A stretch of DNA of 5,093 bases from an uncultured Isosphaeraceae bacterium (GTDB lineage Bacteria; Planctomycetota; Planctomycetia; Isosphaerales; Isosphaeraceae), in assembly GCA_937907405.1 (NCBI GenBank), contig CALCIC010000580.1, forward strand, positions 1 through 5,093, given 5' to 3'. The notes beneath the pieces were generated by a model. It saw only the letters and a program-made list of their open reading frames with translations. It had not been told where the DNA came from and did no database searches. Positions 1-5,004 of the stretch are shown one piece after another. A program made the translations under genes and the position numbers. Position 1 is the stretch's first letter. Every line of letters starts with the position of its first letter.

Positions 1-974
1 GCCTCGGCGGGGACCAGCAGCGTGCGCTCGGTGGGATCTTCGGGGTCGTCTTTTCTGGGGTGGTCGCGCCAGATCCAGCGGAGCATCTCGGGCATGATCG
101 CTCCGCCTTGCTTGTTGGAATGCGTGCCGATCCCCCAGGTGTAATTGACGTCGTACTTCTTCTCGGTCAGCGCCTCGACCATCTTGACGTTCTGCGCGTG
201 CCAGTCCCACTTAGGGTCGTACGCGCCGCCTCGGCGGACGCCCCGATTGTCATTGAGACCGTCCTGAAGGAAGATCCGGATCGGCTTGGGCTCGCTCTCG
301 CGGATCAGGTCGGGGTAGACGTGGCCCCCCATGATGTTGGTGAAGCTGCCGATGGTGCTGACGACCTTGCGGAACTGGTCGGGCCGATGCCAGGCCACCG
401 TGAACGCGCAGATCGCCCCGGAGCTCGCCCCCGAGATCGCGCGGTCTTCCGGGTTGGATGAGACGTTGTACTGCTTGGCCACCACCGGCAGCAGTTCGTC
501 GACGACGAGCTTCGAGTACTTGTCGTCCAGCGCGTTGTATTCCACCCGGCGGTTGGTGGTGCCGTCGCCCCACTGGGCGTCGGAGGCCTCCTTCTGATCG
601 GGGCTGCGGCCGGGATTGACGAACACGCCGATCGTCACCGGCATCTCCCGACGGTGGATCAGGTTGTCGAACACGTAGGGAATCCGGTAATTCCCCTTGA
701 GGCCGACGTATGCGTGGCCGTCGAAGAAGACCATGAGGCAGGCGGGCTTGGACGGGTCGTACTGAGCGGGGACGTAAATCCAGTAGTCGCGGGTCGTGTT
801 CGGGTAGACCTTGCTGAGCAGGGCCGTGGGGCCGACGACCTTGCCCTGGGGGACTCCCGGATGCGGCTCGGAATCGGGGCCGAGGCGGTAGACGTCGTCG
901 AGCGGACCGGCGAGCCCGATCGAGCCGCCCAACGTCAACGTCAACACCAGCGCGCAAGCCGTCGCCGTCTTCAT
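1..974 (-). CDS. Secreted alpha/beta-hydrolase, enterochelin esterase/esterase D-like (3' end beyond window)
   Basis: This is a predicted exported ester hydrolase; its substrate cannot be read from the sequence. The 324 visible codons run unbroken from ATG 972-974 to the window edge. Residues 1-23 look like a Sec signal peptide: K2, a hydrophobic run ALVLTLTLGG, then a small-residue region. The catalytic triad is readable: nucleophile Ser184 in the elbow G-A-S-S-G (182-186), a likely acid Asp238 in FLQDGLND, and His285 in GTHSNKQGG, followed by the terminal helix MLRWIW. Strand FFDGHAY (83-89) fits the oxyanion region of the Fes/esterase D family. The start is supported by GGAG on the minus strand (982-985) with a 7-nt spacer. 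The hydrolase fold appears complete near residue 306, yet a charged, proline-bearing stretch continues to the edge, so this could be a tail or a linker to a second domain. It is transcribed divergently from the operon on its right. Fold is confident, specificity unknown. Confidence 0.9.
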   Translation of the reverse strand, partial: MKTATACALVLTLTLGGSIGLAGPLDDVYRLGPDSEPHPGVPQGKVVGPTALLSKVYPNTTRDYWIYVPAQYDPSKPACLMVFFDGHAYVGLKGNYRIPYVFDNLIHRREMPVTIGVFVNPGRSPDQKEASDAQWGDGTTNRRVEYNALDDKYSKLVVDELLPVVAKQYNVSSNPEDRAISGASSGAICAFTVAWHRPDQFRKVVSTIGSFTNIMGGHVYPDLIRESEPKPIRIFLQDGLNDNRGVRRGGAYDPKWDWHAQNVKMVEALTEKKYDVNYTWGIGTHSNKQGGAIMPEMLRWIWRDHPRKDDPEDPTERTLLVPAE

Positions 975-988
975 CGCGTTGCTCCGGA

Positions 989-1000
989 GGAACGTGTTCC
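989..1000. repeat. Small inverted repeat GGAAC-gt-GTTCC in the esterase leader
   Basis: Five-base perfect arms flank a 2-nt centre. It lies between the candidate esterase promoter and the ribosome-binding site, at the predicted transcription start. That is where a repressor operator could sit, but the arms are short and chance is possible. A 2-nt centre makes an RNA hairpin unlikely. Confidence 0.3.
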
Positions 1001-1007
1001 GTCGCCG

Positions 1008-1036
1008 ACGATACTCCGCGCCGGCCGACGTCGCAA
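1008..1036 (-). promoter_or_regulatory. Candidate sigma70-type promoter for the esterase
   Basis: On the minus strand TTGCGA (1031-1036) and TATCGT (1008-1013) are separated by exactly 17 nt. Each hexamer matches the consensus at 4 of 6 positions, including the most conserved bases. Transcription would begin near 1000, leaving a leader of about 27 nt that holds the GGAG ribosome-binding site. Two-hexamer matches occur by chance, so this is moderate evidence only. Confidence 0.4.
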
Positions 1037-1358
1037 GGGGTCGGCCTCGACCGATTCCGCGGCGTCCGAGAGCGATCGCATCGTAGCAGCGCGGCTGGCC
1101 TGGCCAACGGCGGCCTCGGGGTCCCCAAAGCCCCTCGCGACGTCTCGAATCCCAAGACGGCCGAAGCCGTCCGTTACGGCGCATGAATGGTCGAGGAGAA
1201 CGGTCGACGGCGGGCCGTCTTCGTCAGGCGATAAGCTCGGGGCGAGTCTTACGCTGGGGCGGGAGCGGGGGACGGGGACGCTGGACCGGCGGCATGGCCA
1301 GAAGCGGAGCGTGAAGACGTTGGCGACGTTCCGCCCGCGGCGTTTCGCCGGCGCCCTC
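1037..1358. other. Intergenic stretch without a recognisable gene
   Basis: This is the middle of the 425-base divergent spacer between the esterase and the regulator. Open frames cross it on both strands, but they are extensions of out-of-frame readings from neighbouring genes and give low-complexity Arg/Pro/Ser-rich protein with no domain. The only structure seen is a pair of short GACGGC/GCCGTC palindromes, listed separately. No tRNA, riboswitch or insertion-sequence end was recognised. Confidence 0.6.
1156..1219. repeat. Pair of inverted repeats with identical GACGGC/GCCGTC arms
   Basis: The first copy is GACGGC-CGAA-GCCGTC (1156-1171). The second is GACGGC-GG-GCCGTC (1206-1219). Arm sequences are identical and the copies start 50 bases apart. 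The first could form an RNA stem with a tetraloop; the second has too short a loop without opening a base pair. There is no T-tract, so intrinsic termination is unlikely. In GC-rich DNA such short arms can arise by chance. Confidence 0.35.
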
Positions 1359-1387
1359 TGGACGGGCGGCCGGCTATTCAATAAGAT
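1359..1387 (+). promoter_or_regulatory. Candidate promoter of the regulator operon
   Basis: TGGACG (1359-1364) and TAAGAT (1382-1387) are 17 nt apart, each matching the sigma70 hexamers at 4 of 6 positions. The -10 hexamer covers the centre of the large inverted repeat. Transcription would start at about 1394, leaving roughly 5 nt before the ATG. That agrees with the absence of any Shine-Dalgarno sequence there. The assignment is by inspection only. Confidence 0.45.
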
Positions 1388-1399
1388 TATTGAATAGCC
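1372..1399. promoter_or_regulatory. Perfect 13-2-13 inverted repeat, probable operator of the ArsR-rhodanese regulator
   Basis: The arms GGCTATTCAATAA (1372-1384) and TTATTGAATAGCC (1387-1399) are exact reverse complements around a GA centre, and the right arm touches the start codon. The element is an AT-rich island in very GC-rich surroundings. ArsR/SmtB proteins bind as dimers to AT-rich imperfect inverted repeats of about 12-2-12 overlapping their own promoters, and this element fits that geometry. Its place over the proposed -10 and transcription start suggests autorepression by steric block. That this regulator binds it is inference from position; no second copy was noticed in the window. 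Confidence 0.8.
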
Positions 1400-2077
1400 A
1401 TGAACACACCCAAGAAGAGAGCGTTCAAGGCCCGGCTCTTCGGCGAATTCGCCAGGATCGGGAAGGCCCTGGGAAACCCGCATCGGCTCCAGCTCATCGA
1501 GGTCCTCGCCCAGGGCGAGCGGACCGTCGAGCAGTTGGCCGAGGACGTCGGGAGCCCCGTGGCGAACGTGTCGCAACACCTCCAGGTCTTGAAGGCCGCG
1601 ATGCTCGTGTCGGTCCGGCGGGAGGGGCTCTACGCCCGTTACTCCCTGGCCGACCCTCGCGTGTTCCGCGCCTGGCAGGCCCTCCGCGACCTCGGCCAGG
1701 CTCGCTTGAGCGAGGTAGACGCGGTCGTGGCCGAATACCTCGGCGACCGGAGCAAGTTCGAAGCGGTGGACGCGGCGGGGCTCAGGCGTCGCCTGGAAGA
1801 CGTCGTCGTGCTCGACGTGCGGCCTCGCTCCGAATTCGAAGCCGGGCACATCCGGGGGGCTCGGAGCGTCCCCCATGACGAGCTGGCGGCTCGCCTCAGG
1901 GAGTTGCCGAAGGACGTGGAAATCGTGGCCTACTGCCGGGGCCCGTATTGCGTCTTCGCCGACGAGGCGGTCGCCGCCCTGCGGGCGAAGGGCTACCGAG
2001 CCCGTCGCCTCGCGGAAGGTTATCCGGATTGGCGACTGCGCGGGTTTCCGGTCGCGACCGGCGGCGAGCGGGGCTGA
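1400..2077 (+). CDS. ArsR/SmtB-type winged-helix regulator fused to a rhodanese domain
   Basis: This is a predicted cytoplasmic repressor that senses a sulfur species. Residues about 10-95 form the ArsR winged helix: ALGNPHRLQLIEVLAQGE, then the helix-turn-helix around SPVANVSQHLQVLKAA (52-67) and the wing VSVRREGLYARYSL. Residues about 115-220 are a rhodanese domain: LDVRPRSEFEAGHIRGA (138-154), active loop C179-R-G-P-Y-C184, and the closing GYPDWRLRGFPV. The only cysteines in its 225 residues are C179 and C184, so the metal-site motif of classical ArsR/CadC proteins and the paired helix cysteines of SqrR/BigR are both absent. Sulfur sensing through the rhodanese loop is therefore the likely input (inference). 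ATG 1400 has no Shine-Dalgarno and no other usual start lies nearby in frame, so the message may be almost leaderless. It heads the five-gene operon, 32 nt before the cupin gene. The domain calls are firm; the ligand is not known. Confidence 0.92.
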   Translation: MNTPKKRAFKARLFGEFARIGKALGNPHRLQLIEVLAQGERTVEQLAEDVGSPVANVSQHLQVLKAAMLVSVRREGLYARYSLADPRVFRAWQALRDLGQARLSEVDAVVAEYLGDRSKFEAVDAAGLRRRLEDVVVLDVRPRSEFEAGHIRGARSVPHDELAARLRELPKDVEIVAYCRGPYCVFADEAVAALRAKGYRARRLAEGYPDWRLRGFPVATGGERG

Positions 2078-2099
2078 GGGGCTCCGCTCCGCAATCAAT

Positions 2100-2104
2100 G
2101 GAGG
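2100..2104 (+). promoter_or_regulatory. Ribosome-binding site fixing the cupin start at 2110
   Basis: GGAGG lies 5 nt before ATG 2110. It overlaps the G of an in-frame upstream ATG (2098), which has no ribosome-binding site of its own. This makes 2110 the better start, and it gives a clean signal peptide. Confidence 0.75.
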
Positions 2105-2109
2105 AGAAT

Positions 2110-2595
2110 ATGCGATTCAAGATTCTGGCGGCCGGCCTCGTCCTGACTTCGGTCGCATGGAGCACGGCCGAGCCTCCTGCACGACACGATGCGGGCGAGA
2201 TGAAGTCCGCCGTTCATCGGCCGGGAGACGTCCGCTGGCGGTCGGGCCCGCCGTCCCTGCCGCCGGGGGCTGAGATCGCGGTCCTCGAAGGGGACCCGTC
2301 GAAGCCCGGCCCGTTCGTGTTCCGCGTCAAGGTCCCGAACGGCTATCGCATCCCGCCGCACACGCACCCCAAGCCGGAGCGGGTCACCATCCTCTCGGGG
2401 ACGTTCCACCTCGGCATGGGCGAGACGTTTGACGCGACCAAGGGGGAGGCGCTCCCGGCGGGGACCTACGGGACGTGGCCGGCGGGGATGAAGCATTACG
2501 TCTGGATCGAGGGCGAGACCGTCGTCCAGTTCCACGGCGAAGGGCCCTGGACCATCAACTACCTGAACCCGAGCGACGACCCGAGGAAGAAGTGA
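2110..2595 (+). CDS. Exported single-domain cupin protein
   Basis: This is a small metal-binding beta-barrel protein predicted to be exported; its reaction is unknown. Of 161 residues, the first 20 or so form a signal peptide (RFK, then ILAAGLVLTSVAWSTA, cleavage likely before EPP). Cupin motif 1 is complete: G78-YRIPP-H84-T-H86-PKP-E90-RVTILS-G97. Motif 2 is G118-TYGTW-P-A-G-MK-H129, with Ile133 in place of the usual Asn. The four metal ligands H84, H86, E90 and H129 are all present, so metal binding is likely. The tail GPWTINYLNPSDDPRKK resembles one common in small exported cupins of soil bacteria that I know only as uncharacterised. It follows the regulator by 32 nt and precedes the nucleosidase-like gene by 71 nt, consistent with co-transcription. 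An enzyme acting on a small organic or sulfur compound, or a binding protein, are both possible. Confidence 0.85.
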   Translation: MRFKILAAGLVLTSVAWSTAEPPARHDAGEMKSAVHRPGDVRWRSGPPSLPPGAEIAVLEGDPSKPGPFVFRVKVPNGYRIPPHTHPKPERVTILSGTFHLGMGETFDATKGEALPAGTYGTWPAGMKHYVWIEGETVVQFHGEGPWTINYLNPSDDPRKK

Positions 2596-2666
2596 CGGAG
2601 AAGCGTCGTCGACAGTCGGCCCGCGGCGGCTCTAGGACTTGAGAAAAAGGATGGAACGAGATTCGG

Positions 2667-3503
2667 ATGGACGATCACGAAAAATCGAAGCTGGAACGCC
2701 TGCCGCTTCTCAATCATCCCCTTGGAGAACCTTCCGTGTTCCGTCCCGAGGATTTGGTCGACGCGGTGCGAGGTCGACGCGGGCTTGAGGCGTCGAGCCT
2801 CCCCGACGTCTGCGTCCTCGACTTCGACGGCGATTTGACGGACGCCCTTGTCGATGCGGGCGAGGTCGCTCCGTGTCGGGCATGGCCGTGCTTCCATACC
2901 GTCATGTGGAGCTACGAAGTCGACGGGCGTCGTTGCGGCCTCATCGCCCGGACCATCGGCGGCCCATACGCCGTGCTCGTGGCCGAGCAGCTCGCGGTCT
3001 GCGGCGTCCGTGCCGTCGTGGGGGTCACCTCGGCGGGCCAGGTCGGCTCCGATCTTCCAGTCCCCGGGGTCGTGGTCGCCGATCGCGCGGTCAGGGATGA
3101 AGGCACGAGCTATCACTACCTGCCCGCCGGCGAGCTGGTGGAAGCGCCCGCCGGCATGGCCGACGCCCTGGAGCCGGAACTCATGGCGGTCGGGCTGCCG
3201 GTGCGTCGCGGCCTGGTCTGGACGACGGACGCCCCCTATCGGGAGACGGCCGAGCAAATGGCCCGCTACGCGAAGCGCGGGGTCCTCGCGGTCGAGATGC
3301 AAGCGGCCTCGCTCTTCGCCTTCGCCTCGGCTCGCAAGCTCGCCGTGGGAATCGTCGCCCATGTAACCAACGCCCTCGAGCAAGGGGAGGAACGATTCGA
3401 CAAGGGGACGCACGACGTTCAACGCGACCTGTTGCACGCGGTCTGCCGGGGCGCCCGCGGCTATCTGCGGGGGGGCGGGCCCGATGACGGAACCGACACG
3501 TAA
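2667..3503 (+). CDS. Nucleoside phosphorylase/nucleosidase (PNP-UDP family, uridine phosphorylase-like)
   Basis: The family cleaves the N-glycosidic bond of nucleosides, usually by phosphorolysis, in the cytoplasm. The 278 residues show the family pattern: ARTIGGPYAVLVAEQL (94-109), the core VGVTSAGQVGSDLPVPGVVVA (118-138), RDEGTSYHYLPA (143-154), WTTDAPYRET (185-194), and the ribose-site helix VEMQAASLFAFA (209-220). The usual E-M-E of uridine phosphorylases reads E210-M211-Q212 here. The C-terminal AHVTNALEQGEERFD fits the closing segment. Residues 47-75 before the core contain four cysteines together with those at 79-90 (C49, C70, C75, C90). The start ATG 2667 has only a weak GAG 6 nt upstream; another ATG at 2651 is out of frame. 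Its end overlaps the methyltransferase gene by 20 nt. Next to two SAM-dependent methyltransferases, a role on a SAM-derived nucleoside such as methylthioadenosine or S-adenosylhomocysteine is tempting, but the motifs look closer to uridine phosphorylase than to MTA/SAH nucleosidase. Confidence 0.85.
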   Translation: MDDHEKSKLERLPLLNHPLGEPSVFRPEDLVDAVRGRRGLEASSLPDVCVLDFDGDLTDALVDAGEVAPCRAWPCFHTVMWSYEVDGRRCGLIARTIGGPYAVLVAEQLAVCGVRAVVGVTSAGQVGSDLPVPGVVVADRAVRDEGTSYHYLPAGELVEAPAGMADALEPELMAVGLPVRRGLVWTTDAPYRETAEQMARYAKRGVLAVEMQAASLFAFASARKLAVGIVAHVTNALEQGEERFDKGTHDVQRDLLHAVCRGARGYLRGGGPDDGTDT

Positions 3504-4125
3504 GCAGCATTGGGAGTCCGTCTACGCTTCGAAGGGCGTGACGGAGGTCAGTTGGTATCAGAAGGAACCTCGCCTCTCACTGAAGCTGATCCGGAAGTTC
3601 GCCCCTTTCGAGGGCGGCCGAATCATCGACGTGGGCGGCGGCGCGTCCGTCCTGGTCGATGGTCTGCTGAATCTCGGGTTCGAGCGAGTGGCCGTGCTAG
3701 ACGTCTCGGAGACCGCTCTGGAGAAAGCGAGGGAACGCCTCGGCGAGCGGGCTCGGGAGGTCGCGTGGATCACGGCCGATGTGACCGTCGCCCGCGACCT
3801 CGGGACGTTCGACCTTTGGCACGACCGGGCGGTGTTTCACTTCCTCACGGATGAAAACGACCGAAGAAAATACGTTGAACTGGCGATGCGGTGCATCCCC
3901 GCGGGCGGGCATATGATCGTCGCGACGTTCGCAGACGACGGGCCGGCGGAGTGCAGTCGTCTCCCCGTCCGCCGCTACAACGCGGCCTCGATGGCGGCCG
4001 AGCTTGGGCGAGGCTTCGCCCTGGTCGAGGAAGCTCGCGAGCTTCATCCGACCCCCTTGGGGTCTTCTCAGTCGTTTTTCTACGGGGTGTTCGAGCGAAT
4101 TCAACAGCCGAGGGACATGCGTTGA
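3484..4125 (+). CDS. Soluble class I SAM-dependent methyltransferase
   Basis: This is a cytoplasmic Rossmann-fold methyltransferase of 213 residues with no membrane segment. Motif I is IIDVGGGAS (47-55), the acidic SAM-ribose ligand is Asp73 in AVLDVS, and ITADV (96-100) follows. LWHDRAVFHFL (111-121) corresponds to the catalytic-face strand, and PAGGHMIVATF (139-149) to the next core strand. The N-terminus HWESVYASKGVTEVSWYQ resembles a widespread family annotated only as SAM-dependent methyltransferase, related to TehB/thiopurine-type enzymes. It has only two cysteines (C137, C157), not the set expected of an arsenite methyltransferase. ATG 3484 lies inside the end of the preceding gene with only a G-rich stretch upstream, which points to translational coupling. 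The stop codon overlaps the TTG start of mddA. Its setting suggests a thiol, sulfide or other small sulfur nucleophile as acceptor (inference). The fold is sure; the substrate is open. Confidence 0.88.
   Translation: MTEPTRKQHWESVYASKGVTEVSWYQKEPRLSLKLIRKFAPFEGGRIIDVGGGASVLVDGLLNLGFERVAVLDVSETALEKARERLGERAREVAWITADVTVARDLGTFDLWHDRAVFHFLTDENDRRKYVELAMRCIPAGGHMIVATFADDGPAECSRLPVRRYNAASMAAELGRGFALVEEARELHPTPLGSSQSFFYGVFERIQQPRDMR
4110..4114 (+). promoter_or_regulatory. Ribosome-binding site supporting the TTG start of mddA
   Basis: GAGGG lies 7 nt before TTG 4122. The nearby ATG 4117 is in the frame of the previous gene and is followed at once by its stop, so it cannot start mddA. This site therefore favours the unusual TTG start. 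Confidence 0.75.
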
Positions 4126-4910
4126 CCTCCGACGTCCAGACCGCCTCGCGAGCCGGGAGAGTCGTCGCCGTCGTCTACGGCGCGGCGAGTTATCTCGTCT
4201 TCCTCGCCTCGTTCCTCTACGCGATCGGCTTCGTGGGGAATCTCGTCGTCCCGAGGACGGTGGACTCGGCGATCGACTCGACGCTCCCGGTCGCGTTCGC
4301 GGTCGATACGCTCCTGCTCCTGGCGTTCGCCGCGCCGCACAGCGTCATGGCCCGTCCCGCCTTCAAGCGATGGTGGGCCCGCATCGTGCCGCCCGTCGTC
4401 GAGCGGAGCACTTACGTGCTCGTGAGCAGCCTGCTTCTCGGGCTCCTCTTCTGGCAGTGGCGTTCGATTCCGGCCGTGGTCTGGCATGTCGAGGGACCGA
4501 TCGGGCGTTCGTTGCTCCTCGCCGTCTTCTGGGCGGGCTGGGCCATCGCCCTCCTGTCCACTTTCTTGACCGACCATTTCGACCTGTTCGGGCTCCGGCA
4601 AGTCTGGCTCTTCGCGGCGGGACGGGCGCATCGGCCCCTCGCGTTCCGGACTCGCTGGCTCTATCGCCGGGTCCGGCACCCTCTCATGCTGGGGTTCCTG
4701 CTCGCGTTCTGGGCGGCTCCGACGATGACCGTCGGCCATCTTTTGTTCAGCGCGGCGACCACCGCCTACATCCTCATCGCCCTGCGATTCGAGGAGCGGG
4801 ACCTGGTCGCGGCCCACGGAGAGTCCTATCGGACCTATCAGAAGCGGGTGGGCATGCTGCTCCCGCTCCCGGGACCCTCGAAATCGCCGCACGAGTCTTC
4901 GGCCTCGTAG
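4122..4910 (+). CDS. mddA: Methanethiol S-methyltransferase (NnrU/isoprenylcysteine methyltransferase-like membrane protein)
   Basis: The enzyme transfers a methyl group from SAM to methanethiol, giving dimethyl sulfide, at the cytoplasmic membrane. With the TTG start the protein is 262 residues, close to the length I know for MddA. Hydrophobic segments lie at about 17-40, 55-72, 95-112, 128-150, 188-203 and 205-222. Features typical of MddA are APHSVMARPAFKRWW (71-85), VERSTYVL (93-100), DHFDLFGLRQVWL (151-163), R185-H186-P187 and its downstream helix with PTMTVGHLLF, and the cytosolic tail ALRFEERDLVAAHGESYRTY ending in MLLPLP. The RHP and EE (224-225) residues belong to the SAM-binding region of the ICMT/NnrU fold. 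The TTGA overlap with the preceding stop indicates tight coupling, and it is the last gene of the operon. Generic NnrU-family methyltransferase with another acceptor is the main alternative; the specific call rests on remembered sequence resemblance. Confidence 0.8.
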   Translation: MTSDVQTASRAGRVVAVVYGAASYLVFLASFLYAIGFVGNLVVPRTVDSAIDSTLPVAFAVDTLLLLAFAAPHSVMARPAFKRWWARIVPPVVERSTYVLVSSLLLGLLFWQWRSIPAVVWHVEGPIGRSLLLAVFWAGWAIALLSTFLTDHFDLFGLRQVWLFAAGRAHRPLAFRTRWLYRRVRHPLMLGFLLAFWAAPTMTVGHLLFSAATTAYILIALRFEERDLVAAHGESYRTYQKRVGMLLPLPGPSKSPHESSAS

Positions 4911-4930
4911 CCCTCGATCCGGGTTCAGCC

Positions 4931-4960
4931 TGCGCGGGGGAGGAAGCGGTTCCGCCCGCA
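4931..4960. terminator. Weak hairpin between the convergent genes
   Basis: TGCG (4931-4934) pairs with CGCA (4957-4960). The stem continues after a one-base bulge with GG/CC, a mismatch, and GGA/TCC around a 9-nt loop. There is no T-tract on either side. It may help end transcription from both sides, but it is imperfect and could be chance. Confidence 0.25.
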
Positions 4961-5004
4961 GTCGACGCCCCGTCGCATCCACCTCCTTTGCGATGGGTCC
5001 GGCT

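Noticed and set aside
250..1155. Long open frame on the minus strand over the esterase region
   Set aside because: It gives Arg/Pro-rich, domain-free protein and is out of frame with the esterase, whose own frame shows a signal peptide and a full catalytic triad.
654..1397. Plus-strand open frame crossing the esterase and the divergent spacer
   Set aside because: It is antisense to the esterase, low in complexity, and without a domain or ribosome-binding site. It is a by-product of high GC content.
971..2098. Minus-strand open frame opposite the regulator gene
   Set aside because: It lies antisense to a clear ArsR-rhodanese gene and shows no family features.
2098..2109. Upstream in-frame ATG as the cupin start
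   Set aside because: It overlaps the GGAGG that serves ATG 2110 and would put acidic residues before the signal peptide.
2110..2595. DMSP lyase of the cupin type (dimethyl sulfide context)
   Set aside because: Metal ligands alone are generic to cupins. The signal peptide and overall sequence resemble uncharacterised small exported cupins, and I see no lyase-specific signature.
2651..2669. ATG 2651 as a start for the nucleosidase-like gene
   Set aside because: It is out of frame by one base with the phosphorylase reading frame and leads to a short frame without recognisable content.
3697..4104. Minus-strand open frames opposite the methyltransferase and mddA genes
   Set aside because: Both sense frames have clear family motifs and membrane segments; the antisense readings are Arg/Glu-rich and featureless.
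3484..4125. Arsenite methyltransferase (ArsM) encoded beside an ArsR-type regulator
   Set aside because: The protein lacks the conserved cysteine set of ArsM, and the regulator lacks an arsenic-binding cysteine motif.
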